From Brasenia schreberi (Eukaryota; Streptophyta; Magnoliopsida; Nymphaeales; Cabombaceae), in assembly GCA_036023115.1 (NCBI GenBank), contig JAYKKT010000079.1, positions 9,189,001 to 9,253,000 of the forward strand: 64,000 bases of DNA, written 5' to 3'. Of the stretch, positions 33,737 through 46,744 are shown piece after piece. Position numbers and translations under genes: made by a program. How positions within the stretch are numbered: the stretch's first letter is position 1; every line of letters starts with the position of its first letter. The notes beneath the pieces are model-generated. The model was not told the DNA's origin. It made no database searches and was given only the letters and a program-made list of their open reading frames with translations.

Positions 33737-36159
33737 CTAATATATAAGCCAACTCACAGTTGGGTTTAGCAAGTATGTTGGTTTGGGATTTAGAGGTGGG
33801 CAACGAATAACGATGATATACGCCAACCATTCATTAAGATCTGGTTCGGATTAGCTAGTGACTGCGTAGTCGGGACCTTTGCGTAAGGCTTCCGTTGCAT
33901 AATATAAAACACAAGGGATGATTCCTTAGCTTATCATTCCGGTAATTTGGGTGTGCAGAGGGCTGGTCGTATGGAATTCCTAAGCTAATATACGAAAAAT
34001 ATGTAGGTAAACCGACTAGAAGAGTGACACATAGAGTGTGGTGAGAAGTTATATGGAAAACCTATGAACTAAACACTTCAAGAGGCGCTTCAAATGTTTT
34101 GAAGGGAAACAACACATTTGCTCAGCTGGAAACCAAGTTCATGAATTCAAATGACCAAGATCCAAAGGTTTCCTAGCTTAGGTCCAGTTCAAATTAAGGA
34201 CTTGATTTATGTTTGATATTATTCAAAGAGTACGCTTTCATCCATAAGTATATTCAATAAATAACCTGTTGGATTGAAATTCTGTACAGAAAAGAAGAGG
34301 ATGTTTATGGCTTTGCCAAGCGATTCTAATGGCCGTATTTTCAGTCATGGTTGCTTAACAAAGCCACGATTGCGAATTCAACCTAACAAAATGCATCGAC
34401 ATCAAAAATTTGCCGTTTAGGACAATCGATAGGTAGGTTGGTTTAAGTGCCCAGTAAATTTTCTTCGTGCAGTGGGGAAGCTGAAGCTAGATGTACTCCA
34501 TGGGCATCTAACTCATGATGTTCAACTTGTGAGTTAACCCTCTAGCCAGTTGAGACCAGCGCAGTGCACAAGGATTCACAACTCTCCTCGTTGGTTAGGA
34601 GGTCACCTCAAAGGAACCTTTAACTTAAGGTCATGAGTTTGATGCCAGGGTTGCGTGCAAATATAATAGTCGGGTCTGTCTAACCGAGGTTGCCTATAAA
34701 AAGAAAAGTTCAAGTACTGTCAATCTCATTATCTCATGGTGTGAGGAAGGAAATAGTAAGAAAAGGAACAGTACATTTTTAACACACAAAAGGAAAGGAA
34801 GGTGATTATTTACCAGGCAAGACAAGTGATCATGAGTACTTGTTTGACCGAGTCTGGTGGCTGAAACTTGTACGTTAAAGAAGGCCACCATTTAAAGCAC
34901 TGAGACCACAGGTTTCCATACACTTTTCACATCCTCACTCGTACCCACCATCCAATCAATCAAAATATATATATATATATATATATATGAAAACGTGTAT
35001 CATATATGAATGGATGCATCAATACACTAAATATAGCTAATATGATTTTTATATTTAAATCAAAAAGTAAAATAGATATATTTTTTAATTTCAAAAAAGT
35101 TAACATTATTCATCTATGGTGCCCTAAATTTCAATTTTACATGTACATATATAGAAAGAGGAAGAATAAAAAAATATCAAACATGCTTACATACTAAACA
35201 AGAAAACCTCTTACTTTTCTAAACACTAATGTTTTGGATCGTGTTTGAAACAATTAGATGAAGAGTAACAAGGTCACTTCCTCCCTCATGATGGATGATG
35301 CGCATGTATCTACACGCCAGTGGGATGAAGGAGCTTCCTACCACTTGACCGTCTTTGAGTGTGGTCTCCAAATGTACCCTTAGAGTATGATACATAGTTT
35401 TACAAAAAAAATGGACTTAGATATTTGGTACTCACATCTCTATGTTCTATTGTGCATCAAATACAAAACACACTGTTGATTTGAAACTGGGTACCATAGA
35501 ATAGATTTGAGTAAAAAAATTGGCACTAAGAGAGAAGTTAACTATGAGAATTGGACTAATATGTTTCACAAAAAAACCCAAGTACGTCATTCTCTCTTGT
35601 ATTCATTATAAAAATCTAAGCATAAATTTCATTAATAATCAAACAAAAAACTATGGTTCCTTAAAACCATGATTGCATATCAAGTGGTCATAAGCAAGTA
35701 GTTCTAGTAACAAACACCGCATTATGAATCAAACATACTCTTAAAGGCCTATTGGTCTAAAAGTTACTTGTTGGCTTTCATTTAGTCAAATGATAAAATC
35801 AATTGCCCTCCTCCATATATAATAAATTGAAATAATGCTTTTTGACAAAAGGTGACAAAAGTGAGCATAGATAAGAGTGGTTGAATGATATAGACAATAT
35901 ATGGCAAATCTAAATAATTATTTTGATTAAGTTGACAAGTTGCCTATAGTTTGCCATAATCTTTTCTACAATAGCTTAAAGGTAAACCAATCCACTCTAT
36001 ATATCTATCATGGTTGGACCCAAGCTCTGATAAAGGAAGATGATTGTGTTAGGCTTTCGACAACCAATGTAAAACTTTATTGGATTTATCTACTATGGAC
36101 TGTAGACATTACGAGCATTTTGTTATAAGGAATTAGATACGATACAATAATTCAAAGGA
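33737..36159. other. AT-rich intergenic region, no gene seen
   Basis: No frame with a recognisable domain. It holds an (AT)n run at 34965-34988. At about 34600-34680 there is a tRNA-derived-SINE-like stretch, with GGTTAGGAGG as a weak box A and GGTCATGAGTTTGATGCC as a weak box B. Confidence 0.6.
34965..34988. repeat. (AT)n microsatellite
   Basis: Uninterrupted run of 12 AT units. Confidence 0.95.
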
Positions 36160-37905
36160 TTCCACAAAGAGAGATGATTTGTTTAGAGGGAGATCTAAAT
36201 TGATATGTTGTTAAACATGTATTAAGATATCAAGCAATTCACAAAAACCATGGTTTTAGGGATTTGAATGAAGACGGTAAGAAAATTTTAAATTTTGCTA
36301 TGACATATGATCTCTTTATAACCAATACTATTTTCAAAAAATAAGATAAATATTTAATTACTTATAAGAGTAGCTTATCATAAATATAAAGTGATTATTT
36401 TGATTGTAGATAAAAAAACATACCACATTGTAAAGATTGTAAAGTAATTTCAAGAGAAAATTTAACTATCCAATATCAACTTTTCGTTATGAATTTACAA
36501 GTAAGAAAGTGGACAAAGGGTAAGTATGTAGAGCTACTCGGACTATTTAACTACAGAAATAAAATATGTTGAAACAAAAAGTTTTTCAAAGAGATGCTTG
36601 GAATTATATAGGTACACCTTTATGAAACAATATGACCACATATTACAAAAGTGACAAAAAATATATTAAGTGGAAAGGGATACTAGCACAAAAAGAAGTT
36701 TGTTGGTGGAATAAATTGATGTAAGATAAAATTAAGGCGAAGATGATACATTCCAACAAGACTAGTTAAACTTAGAGGCTTATAAGAAATCAAATAAAAA
36801 TGAAAAAGTCATCAGTAAATACAAAAACTAAAATTTGAAAGGATTTATATTAAAATCTCAACTCAAGAAAAAGTGAACGAGATATTTTAAGATAGTTAAA
36901 GATAGAGATAAGAAAACTAAGAATATTACTTTTGTTAGATGCATTATAGATGAAGATGAAAATATTCTAATAGCAAATGATGATATAAGAAATGGACGAA
37001 AAAATATTTTTATAAGCCTTAAAGTTAATCTATAAAAAGCTTATAATAAGGTACTAAGAGATATTCTTTTAAATTTTTTGAAAAGAAGACGTTTCATTAA
37101 CATACACCAATCATATAAGAGACAAGTATAGTAGTACATAAACATGTGTGAGGATCCATAAAGGAATGACAAATTTCCTTAAAGTTAACATTGAATTGCA
37201 TCATGGATCAACTTTAAGTCCATATTTATTTCTATTGGTTATTGATAAGTTAACAAAATATATCCTTAGAAAAAAAGGTTTTTGACTTAGTAAAACATAG
37301 AAAATATGTATGGAATAAAAATTTCATCATTTGGCTACTTCAAATGATATAAAAATTAAGATTTATACACATTGGATCCCTTATAAATACCTATGATCTA
37401 TTTTTTATAAAGATATAAAATTAATAGAAATGTTATATATAAAATTAAAGAAGTTCATTAAAATAGAGAGATACATCAAGTATTTTATGTGACAAAAAGA
37501 TAATATGAAAGTTGAAAGGTAAATATTATAGAGCGACAATTAGACTCTCTATATTTTATTGTTACGAGTGTTGGGTACTTAATCAACATGTACAAAAGAT
37601 ATTTGTAGCATAAATGAAGACGTTGAGATGGATGAGTCGTTACACAAGAAATACTGTGTATATAACGAGATTAGTAGAAACAAATTGACAGTGATACCAA
37701 TAGATAATAAAATGTAGAAAAATCATTTAAGATGGTCTCGATATGTCAAATGACAACCAAAGGAAACTTCAGTAAGAATGAATGAAACGTTAGATTGTGA
37801 AAAATCTTAAAAGAGGAAGGCTACAAAAGTGTTGAAGAAAAATAATAAAAAATGATCTAGGTTATGTTGAGTTAATTGCTAGCATGACAAATGATTGAGC
37901 TACTA
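36160..37905 (+). mobile_element. Decayed LINE (endonuclease and reverse transcriptase remnants)
   Basis: Translated fragments in the three forward frames match the order of a plant LINE ORF2: an endonuclease segment (GFRDLNEDGKKILNFAMTYD, near 36245; HCKDCKVIS, near 36430), an RT segment (CIIDEDENILIANDDI near 36940; LHHGSTLSPYLFLLVIDKLT near 37195) and a C-terminal region (LKGKYYRATIRL near 37515; YECWVLNQ near 37565; MKTLRWMSRYTRNT near 37615). Stops and frameshifts are frequent, so it is non-coding today. The ends are not sharply defined; no poly(A) or target duplication was found. Confidence 0.8.
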
Positions 37906-38989
37906 TGAAATTGTAATTGGTTCAAAGGTCTTTTTAATAAAAAATATAAATCAAACTTCTTGGGAGTTGAACTACCAACCTACCACTCAAATCCATCCTA
38001 CCATTGAGCCATCAAGTTTTTTCTGATTATAAATTGAGCAAATATATAAAAACCTTAATAAGTAGTGGTTTGGAGTCGCTGGTTTCGGGAAGTTTTTCAA
38101 AAATTATAAATCATAACCGAATAGGAGGATCTAATGATTTGAACTCTGAGGATTGTATAAATCATATACTCGATTCCGTTTATGTTTTGGGACAGGTTCT
38201 GGTTGCTAACAGTTCTACCGTCAATTTAGTTTTGGTTTGAACTCTGAGGATTGTTTGAGAGAGAGAGAAAGAGTGGAGTTGATAAACTCCTGGTCATGCC
38301 AACCCAAACCAGTAGATCCGGGAGATCTATGTCTATATAAAAGAAGAGAATAAAAAGTATATGAACTACTTTGTAGTTTCTTGAGAAACAAATTTGAAAA
38401 GTTGCTTATCCGATTTAAGTAATCCATCTTTTGAATTGGACTCAAATGACACGAGTAGTGAACATAAATCGGAGTCTAGCAACTCGTCTTCTTTCCATGT
38501 AATTTGGATTTGGGAGATTTCTCATTTGAGTGTAATTTAGATCTCCTAACAAATAGTCTAATTTTGGTAGCGATGACCGTGAGCCTGTATCAGGAAATTA
38601 GAAAAACCAGGGCACATGTTTTTGATTTATAATACAAACTGTTTGCGGTTAGGAGGCTATTAGCACATAACTTGTTTTGGAATTTTCTTCATAAAAATTC
38701 AAATTTTTACAATTTTAACACTTAAAGGGATTACAATTACTTGTATTAATTACAACATCAAGTGTCCAAGCCACTGACAACTTGGAAAATTAAGGTGTGC
38801 TACGTGGCATTCCGTGCTTGGTTAGTGATCACCCTCGCGTTCCTCCTATTTTGATCCCTTAAGTGATAAATGAGTGCCGTTAAACGTAATTTCACACAGT
38901 AAAACCATAAGTTCCCATGTTTTTAAGTATCATCCAATCACATTCGACTTGACAGCTCATTCCGTAGCAATATAATAGGCTCCAACAGA
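37906..38989. other. Intergenic region upstream of the SKS gene
   Basis: No supported gene. TTTGAACTCTGAGGATTG occurs twice, near 38139 and 38237. The last few hundred bases should include the promoter of the gene at 39564; TATAATAGG at 38971-38979 is the nearest TATA-like motif, followed by a GA run. Confidence 0.5.
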
Positions 38990-39563
38990 AAGAGAGAGAG
39001 TCTCCAATCTAGCATAAAGAGGCGGGAAGGAAGTTCCAAGAAACAACAAACCGGTCCTCCCCCCTCTCTTCTTCTTCAACATGGCGCCAAGTTCATACTG
39101 ACGAACACGGCTCTTTGATTTACCATTGCTTCAGAATCATATAATCAGGTCTGACAAGCCTCATACTCAGATATATCTTTCCTTCTCCTCATTAAATGGT
39201 TAGCAAGCAGCATTGGTTGTGGAGGTGATAGATTTTAAACTTGCCGTTTCATATCCGTCTGTTTCGATCCCTTAATGGTGGTTCAAATGCGCCCTGAGCA
39301 CAGGAAAAATCTTGAATACGTTTCTATTTTCAGTGGCCGATCTAGAAGTTCTTTTAAAGTGTCGCAAATAGCCCAACTGTGAGGACTGATTCTAGCTATG
39401 TGATGTAGCCCACTTCTTAAACTATGAGCTATACCCTTTTGTTGGTTTCTCAGTCTTGAGGCGGGGCGACGTCCCACCTTTGTCTAAATGTAGATCAGCC
39501 ACTGTTTATTCTCACGTTTCGGCACCTTCTTTTATGTTCTTTCAGGGTTCGGGAAGCACTACC
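38971..39563 (+). promoter_or_regulatory. Putative promoter and 5' UTR of the SKS gene, with possible UTR intron and short uORF
   Basis: A weak TATA-like motif (38971) precedes a GA- and CT-rich leader. An upstream ATG at 39081 opens a six-codon frame ending TGA at 39099-39101. An intron 39149-39545 is plausible: AATCAG|GTCTGA donor and a TTATGTTCTTTCAG acceptor just 18 bases before the start codon. Two upstream in-frame ATGs (39456 and 39534) would lie in that intron, which supports 39564 as the start. Confidence 0.4.
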
Positions 39564-42500
39564 ATGAGAATCACCAGTGTTTGCAGATCTCTCTCTTTGG
39601 TACTTCTTTTTCTTCTCAGCTTTGTCAACGGCGACAATCCTTATAGGTTCTACACATGGAATATTACTTATGGTGATATCTGGCCGCTTGGTGTCAAGCA
39701 GCAGGTGAGTATAATGAGAGGAAGAGCACCACCAAATCATCGTCATTTAACATCGCGATTCACTTGCAGTGCATCGTCGTCTATCATTCCACCAACAATC
39801 ATCAACATCATCATCATAATAAAAGTACTCTATTTGACATTGATCATAAAACGTGTATATACGTTGGTGATTGCAGGGGATATTGATAAATGGGCAATTT
39901 CCTGGGCCTCAGATCGAGTGCGTCACCAACGACAATCTCATCATTAACGTCTATAATAGCCTCCCAGAACCGTTTCTGATTTCCTGGTAAGTTTTTCTCT
40001 GTTTTATTTTCGTTAGCTAGAGAGGGATGGCAGCAGAAGAAATACCCGTAATTTTCCAGACCCGATTTAGTCATAAATCGGGGTTTTCACTTTGCTGACG
40101 GTAGATCTTGGGCGATCGGTAATAGATGATGTTTGCATTTACGGAATTTGGACATTTATGGTTTGGAGGTCTTCTTCTGGCTTTTACCTTTATTGCGTCT
40201 ATGACTTTCTCCTGCCACTCACTTCTTCCGCGGGCCGGCCGAAACACCTAACTAGCTAAATGACGCCTATCAGAAGTGGTAAATGCTGCCTGGAAGGGGC
40301 CCTTTATTGCGTCCGCTCTTTTCTTCTGGCGGAACCATTAAATCCGTGAGCTATAATAATACGAAGATCCTCCCACCCCAACTTATTTTGTGGTTGGTTA
40401 TAGCTCAATACGTTGAACCCATGGTTCCACCGGACAAACTTTTCTGGATCTGTCGATTTTCATGACGCTACCGTGCAACCCAACTCCCAGCAACCACCAA
40501 CCTTGGCAGCGAAAGATCCTAACCCGCAACCCCTCTTAGCTTTCAGAGTTGCAATGAATTATTGTATTAGGAGCATAACTGGTAGGGCTCTTCCTAACCC
40601 CAAAGAAAAAAAGGCCATTTCATTCTTTTATCTGGTCCGTTTGTTGAAATGGACAGTTTGGGCTCAAATATATGTTGGCAAATTGTTACTGTGACACGAA
40701 AGTGAGGTAGGTGTTCGACACCAGAGTTGGTCTGCTTAGTGGTGTTCGTGTCCAGTTTGGCTCAATCTGAAATGGAAGCGATATAATGAGCTCTCAACTT
40801 TGGGAAAACAACCACTAAACCAAACCACTGGACGGGTCTCAGTTTGGTTCAGTTACACTTGAACACCGTAGTTCACTGCGATTCAACTTATTATCATAAC
40901 ATCTGATTTAATTGAAGGGAATGAGTAGTGAACATCAAAATTCTAGGGCAGATACTTTCTTTTGGCAAAAACAACTACGCATATATAATAGTAAAATTGG
41001 TCCCATAACCAATTTGGGTTTAGTATCTTGAATCTCATTGTTTACATTTCAATACCGTTTAGTTTCTTCAGAAAATCAAAACCAAAACGGGAGTCAGTCA
41101 TGTTAACAACATGCAACTCTGCACACAGCTAATAATAATAGCTCACTTGGCTAAGGGTTTCAACTGACAAGTTGAAGGTCATGAGATCGATTCCCTGGGG
41201 CGTGCATATGGCTCAGGCCTCTGCATTGTACCAAAAAAAGAAAGCTAACTCCAGTGTCATATTTTACTGTTGCCTGGTTCTTCAATAAGTGGTTGATTGG
41301 CCTGAGACATCCAGCAGCATTCTTTACTTATTGGTTATAAAATAATACCTTGGAGAAATTCTCTTTTCCTACCATTTGCTTGTATGCTTCTGTGCTTTGA
41401 GGGTTGGGAAGTGGTACGGCCTCCGATTAAAAGCTTTTAACCACGTGGGTTTCCGTGATTCCTATGGGTGGGCTCGAGCCGATTTTGGAGAGTATTGGCG
41501 TGAACCGACTCGACTCGGCCTTAGTCTGAGTTGTTAGCCATCACCGCAATTATCGTCATGATGTGTGCGGAACAAGTCAGGCGAATCTCCTTTATGATGA
41601 TGGAGATTCGATTGCCTGTCATCATTTGCAAAAGAGGCTTCCCGAATTGTATGTAAGCGTTTTCTTTCTGTGAAGGAGAAACGTCATTGCCGTTGTGTTG
41701 GCAAAAGAGCTGATTATGAGTCGAAGGTCCACCGTGCTTACTCCAATTTTTCTAAAGGGAGTAAGTAGTTCAACCCATCTAGATTTGACGTGAAGGCAAA
41801 ATCTATAGTGAGCAAACTCTACGGCAAGGTGCACATCCACCCACCCCTTTTCCCAAGACCAAGTTGTTTTGAACGTGACACACTGCATGCAGGTCATGGT
41901 TTGGTGGGTCCCCCACCGCCCCCCCACCGAATTCGATCGTGAGCTTTTCCAACATATGCCAAGACCCGAGTGCCCGACAACCACGAGCAGGCTCTTTTGA
42001 AACTTACCTGCTTGCTAGCCAAATGTTTTCGGAGCCACGACTGAAGGGCCTTCACTTCAAAGGTCTTGAGTTTGATACACATCGATCTGCCCCAACCCCA
42101 GCTTACCGATAAGAATGAAAAAAACAAAACAGAGAGACGTGATTTTGACTATTTCATCCTTGTGGAATTAGGAATGGCCTACAACAGAGAAGGAATTCAT
42201 GGCAAGACGGAGTGTATGGTACGAACTGCCCCATACCACCAGGCAGAAACTTCACATATGTGCTGCAAGCCAAGGATCAGATTGGCAGCTTCTTCTACTT
42301 CCCTTCCCTCGCCTTCCACAAAGCAGCAGGCGGGTTCGGTGGCTTCAGAGTCTACAGTCGGCCACTCATCCCGGTTCCCTTTCCCTCTCCGGTTGCAGAT
42401 TATACCGTACTCATCGGGGACTGGTTCAAGGCCAATCACACTGTGAGCATAGAATTCACCTGAAGATCAAGGGGCTTTTTCATCTTCTTTGCGTTCGCGC

Positions 42501-45500
42501 TTATTTTGATTTTTGTAATGGCAAATCCAGGATCTAAAAGCGATTCTGGACAATGGACAGAACCTACCCTTCCCTGATGGCATCCTCATCAATGGCCGTG
42601 GCACCAACGGTGTATCCTTCACTGTTGATCAAGGTGATTTCTTTGTAGATGCCATTGAACTGCTTATTTAATACTTTCTTCTATCTCATTTACTTGGGAA
42701 AATTACACATAAGTTCCATGGATGCAGAACATGGATTTATGTACATTCTTGCCCTTTCCCCATGTTCTCTATGATCAGAAGACCTGGTTAGATAAGAATT
42801 CTCCACAAATCAAACGTAGAATCTCTCAGTAATGAAAATAATCTTGGTCATGAATTTACATGAAAGGAATCGTAAAACCGTATGTTGCTTTTTCCGTCTT
42901 AAATGTGTACGTAATTCCATTGAGCAAACTAGAAGGATGTCTAAGGAGGCTACGTTACATAGACTAACGCCAGGGCTTTCGCGCTTGTGTGAGAACTACA
43001 CTTGACACCTTTACTTGTACTTCCTCCGTATACAACCTAGTGCTACAAGTTTGAAATATTAACCAGTTATTATTTGATCGCTACTCTAAATTCAGGGGAC
43101 TAACTTAAGAAGGTGGTATTTTTCTTTTGGATTTACGATATACTATTAGCCTTATATATTACTCTTTTGGGATACTGGACAAGAATGATGAAGCATTAGT
43201 CGTCATTCAGGGAAAACATATCGGTTCCGGATCTCGAACGTGGGCTTGACAACGTCGCTCAACTTCAGGATCCAGGGGCACTCGATGACGTTGGTGGAAG
43301 TGGAGGGTGCGCACACGCTTCAGAACCGCTATTCATCGCTGGACGTCCATCTGGGGCAATCGTACTCGGTGCTGGTGACCATGGACCAGCCCGGGCAGGA
43401 CTACTGCATCGTGGTGTCCACAAGGTTCACCAACCCGGTCCTTACGAGCACCGCCATCCTGCACTACAGCAACTCTGTTGGAAAGGCGTCTGGCCCACCT
43501 CCTGGGGGCCCCACCATTCAGATCGATTGGTCTCTCAATCAGGCCAGGTCCATACGGTATTATTCCTTCCGATTTATTAAATATTCCGTTGTCTTTGCTT
43601 TTGAGTATCTTGCTGTGGGGAACTTGGTGGGGGTGAAAGATCACGCTGATTAGCTTGAGAAAATTATTCCCTTAAATAATTTTGTCTGTCGGAATGTGTG
43701 ATATGGCTGAAAAAAGGGTCCGACTTGGTGGAGAAATTGCTTATTTCATTTTATCATACTCTTGTGATAAATGGTGCGAACATCTTTTAGCAGAAATTTG
43801 GTGCTTTTTCCTTTTCAGGAAGACGGTCGTTTGTGATACATTCTCTTTTTTGTTTTTCGCCAAGACTTAGGAAATTGAGTTGGCGCATATGGGTCGCGAG
43901 AGAGAAAGACGCTTGGGCCTATTTTTCAATCTTAAGGAGAGATAAATTGCCCTACAAGATAGCCCCAAAAGCAGCGTGTATCCTAACATTTTCTACATAT
44001 TTGTAGGTTAAACATATTGGAGGTCACCAAATTTTGATGTATAAGCAATCGTTTAAGAGGGACCAAAATCAACGGTCTACAGTTTATGAATATTTAGTGA
44101 CTGATAAAAAACATCAATTTATGTCTAAATCACTTTATCCTAAAGTTTGTCTCCTGGGAACGTTGACAATTATGAACGAGTTTTACTAGAGGGTAGCTAA
44201 CATTCATCCATCCTAAAAACCTTTGATTTTCCATAGAGAAATGGCTCCCTCAGCAATCCAAATATAAAAATAGTTGCCATTATCCTAAGTTTGCTTGTCC
44301 GAAGATAGCATGAGTTGTAATATTCTCTTACATTCCTCGTCCTAGGACATGCCTTTGATTTTAAAGTTGGCTTCCATAGGCATGGTAATCCCATTTGTTG
44401 CAATAGAGACGTTGCGTACTCCATGTATGTGCTGTTTCCAGTTTTATCTTGATAAGCTCAGAAGTTGTTCAGAAAGAGCTCAGATACAACTACCTAATTC
44501 TTTTCTTCTGCTTTCGAATCTACAGCTGGAATCTCACTGCAAGCGCAGCAAGGCCGAATCCACAAGGCTCATACCACTATGGATTGGTTAATACCACTCG
44601 AACAATTGAATTGGCAAACTCAGCTCCCGTCATCAATGGCAAGCAGAGATTTGCTGTCAATGGTGTATCCTTTGTCCCAACAGACACACCACTGAAGATT
44701 GCAGACTTCTACAAGATTTCTGGAGTTTTCAGCCTTGGCTCAGTTGCAGACTACCCCAGTGGAAGTGGTGGATATCTTCAGACATCGGTGATGGCAGCTG
44801 ACTTCCGGGCATATGTGGAGATTATATTCCAAAATTATGAGAACACGGTGCAGTCATGGCATATTGATGGTTACTCTTTCTTCGTCGTTGGGTAATTACC
44901 TGCATACTCCCTAGTTACCAGATTATTTAGTTTAAAGAATAGCCATGCGCTGGTGATATTGTATTTGAAATAACGTCAAACCATTTTGCAAAATGGAAGT
45001 GGTCAGTTCTGACCACTGTGGCCCGGCAATTTTGGGCCAACAACTGACAACCACATGGATTCTATAGTTTAATATCAGTGGGCCAAACATGGGCACTGCT
45101 GCTCCAAAGGAGCCTTGATTTCCTGTCCTCTCAGGAACAAATTGCTGTCACCAATAAAGCGTTGCATGTTCATATCACTATACAAGAAATGGACTGTCAG
45201 ATTAGTACCACTTCCCTCTGAATTCTTCAACGTATGAGCTGTATTTGTTTCATGTTTGCTTTTAGGCTCTGTTGTGAGACGGGAATCCAAAGTTCCATTG
45301 GTTCTCTTAGCATTTTTAAATTGTTTAAAGGGACAAACAAGTTGATGAAATTCAAGAAAATTTGAATGACAATGAACTTCAATGCCCATAACTTTCATTT
45401 TATTCTGACATATTTTACTGACCTGACAAAATCTCGGTCATTGGCATTAAAAAGGAAAACCAGGATTTGTTGGGTTTCAAGCCAGGGTTTCTTCACAGCA

Positions 45501-46278
45501 ACCCTGAGTTCCAATTTTCTCTTTGACAAAAAGTTGTGGCCGTTGTGCTTTATTCGATATGAAATGTTGTAGCCTGTGTTTTAACCAATCAACCGCTCTC
45601 TCCCTCCTCTCTCTCTCTCTCCTTTCATATGTATATATATGTATATATATGTATGTATATATATGTATATATATGTATGTATATATATGTATATATATAT
45701 GTATATATGTGTGTGTGTATAGAAAGCGGCATTCCCTGCAATAAAATGTGCTGTTAGATGATGCAATGTCCAATGCCAGTCAAAGCGGACCCCACCACAA
45801 ATGAGAATATCATTCTTCTTTTTAGTGCAACGTTAGTGATTACTTGTCCATCTATATGTTTAAAACTGGATCTGAATTCTTCCACTGCTGATGTGATCAG
45901 AATGGATGGAGGTCAGTGGACTCCAGCAAGCAGGAAAGGATATAACCTTAGAGATGCCATCTACAGATGCACCACTCAGGTGAAATTCTTTGTTAAACCC
46001 ATTAGAAAGCCAAAACATAAATGCTTCTTGTTTTCTAATTCGTGAAACTGTCTCCTTTATTACAGGTATATCCGCAGTCATGGACAGCAGTTTACATGCC
46101 ACTAGACAATGTGGGTATGTGGAACATAAGATCAGAGAATTGGGCAAGGCAATACTTGGGACAACAATTCTATCTCAGGGTTTATTCCCCTGCCAATTCA
46201 TGGAGAGATGAATATCCCATTCCAAGAAACGCACTCTTGTGCGGACGGGCAAATGGTCGCCGGACCCGGCCTCTCTGA
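39564..46278 (+). CDS. SKU5-similar (SKS) multicopper-oxidase-like protein, 8 coding exons, 542 aa
   Basis: Coding exons: 39564-39704, 39877-39986, 42172-42442, 42531-42633, 43211-43556, 44526-44891, 45901-45979, 46066-46278. All introns are GT-AG and the sum (1629 nt) stays in frame to TGA. Residues 1-23 form a signal peptide (VLLFLLSFVNG), so the protein is secreted or apoplastic. Three cupredoxin-like domains follow (about 28-145, 160-300, 340-520). Family motifs seen: GQFPGPQIE, DGVYGTNCPIPPG, GGPTIQIDWSLNQARSIR, DNVGMWNIRSE, CGRANGRRTRPL. The copper motifs of ascorbate oxidase are replaced: SWNG at 83-86, FYFPS at 125-129, SWHIDGYSF at 434-442, NVGMWN at 487-492. It is therefore probably not an active oxidase. 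Relatives act in cell-wall expansion and pollen tubes. There is no C-terminal hydrophobic tail, so no GPI anchor, unlike SKU5 itself. Which SKS member it is was not resolved. Confidence 0.93.
39987..42171 (+). other. Large intron 2 of the SKS gene, with SINE-like insertions
   Basis: At 2185 bases this is the longest intron; two others are under 100. It contains a stretch at about 41135-41245 with TAGCTCACTTGGC (box-A-like) and GAGATCGATTCC (box-B-like) and an A-rich end, which looks tRNA-derived, and a similar weaker stretch at about 42030-42130. The frames inside are not supported as genes. Confidence 0.5.
41135..41245 (+). mobile_element. tRNA-derived SINE-like sequence in intron 2
   Basis: Box-A-like TAGCTCACTTGGC and box-B-like GAGATCGATTCCC are about 35 bases apart, and the segment ends in an A-rich run near 41230-41240. 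No target duplication was found. Confidence 0.35.
45598..45720. repeat. (CT)n and (TA/TG)n microsatellites in intron 6
   Basis: A CT run at about 45598-45622 is followed by mixed TATATATG and TATG units to about 45720. Frames reading YIYIHIY are artefacts of this repeat. Confidence 0.9.
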
Positions 46279-46517
46279 TGGTGTCAATTCCTGGACAGGA
46301 CCCATAGTCGTCACAAGAGGGTGACCAATTTGGAGATTGAATCTCTTTTTTTAATGCTGTATGCTGACCAATTTGTAATATGCTAGAAGTCTTCTCTATG
46401 CTTTCTAATCAAGTGGATAATGAAGTTACTTGGGAACTACTATGTGGGCATCTGTTATGTGCCTTTAAGAGAATAGGCCTTAATTTTGAGCTTCATGAAA
46501 TGTTGTGACTGGGTATC

Positions 46518-46523
46518 AATAAA
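46518..46523 (+). terminator. Candidate poly(A) signal of the SKS gene
   Basis: AATAAA 240 bases after the stop codon, with T-rich sequence in between. It is the first canonical hexamer downstream of the stop. Confidence 0.45.
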
Positions 46524-46744
46524 AATTTAGAACTGAAATATCCTTCTTGTTAAATCAAAACCTCTCTCTAAAGTTGTACGTTTTATAATTCATATCAGTA
46601 CAGTTAAGGTGATCACAACCTAAATGAAGATCAACATTTATGTAAGATAACAAAAAACATTAAATCACAGAATATAGACTAGCGCTTTCAAACACTCCAG
46701 ATGAGGGCTATTTCTGCTTATCAAAGTGATCTGTTTCTTATTCG

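Noticed and set aside
41135..41245. Functional tRNA gene
   Set aside because: Box-A and box-B-like motifs are present but no cloverleaf or acceptor stem is visible; a SINE-like origin fits better.
45477..45773. YIYIHIYTYIYI-rich frames in intron 6
   Set aside because: Translation of a TATATG microsatellite.
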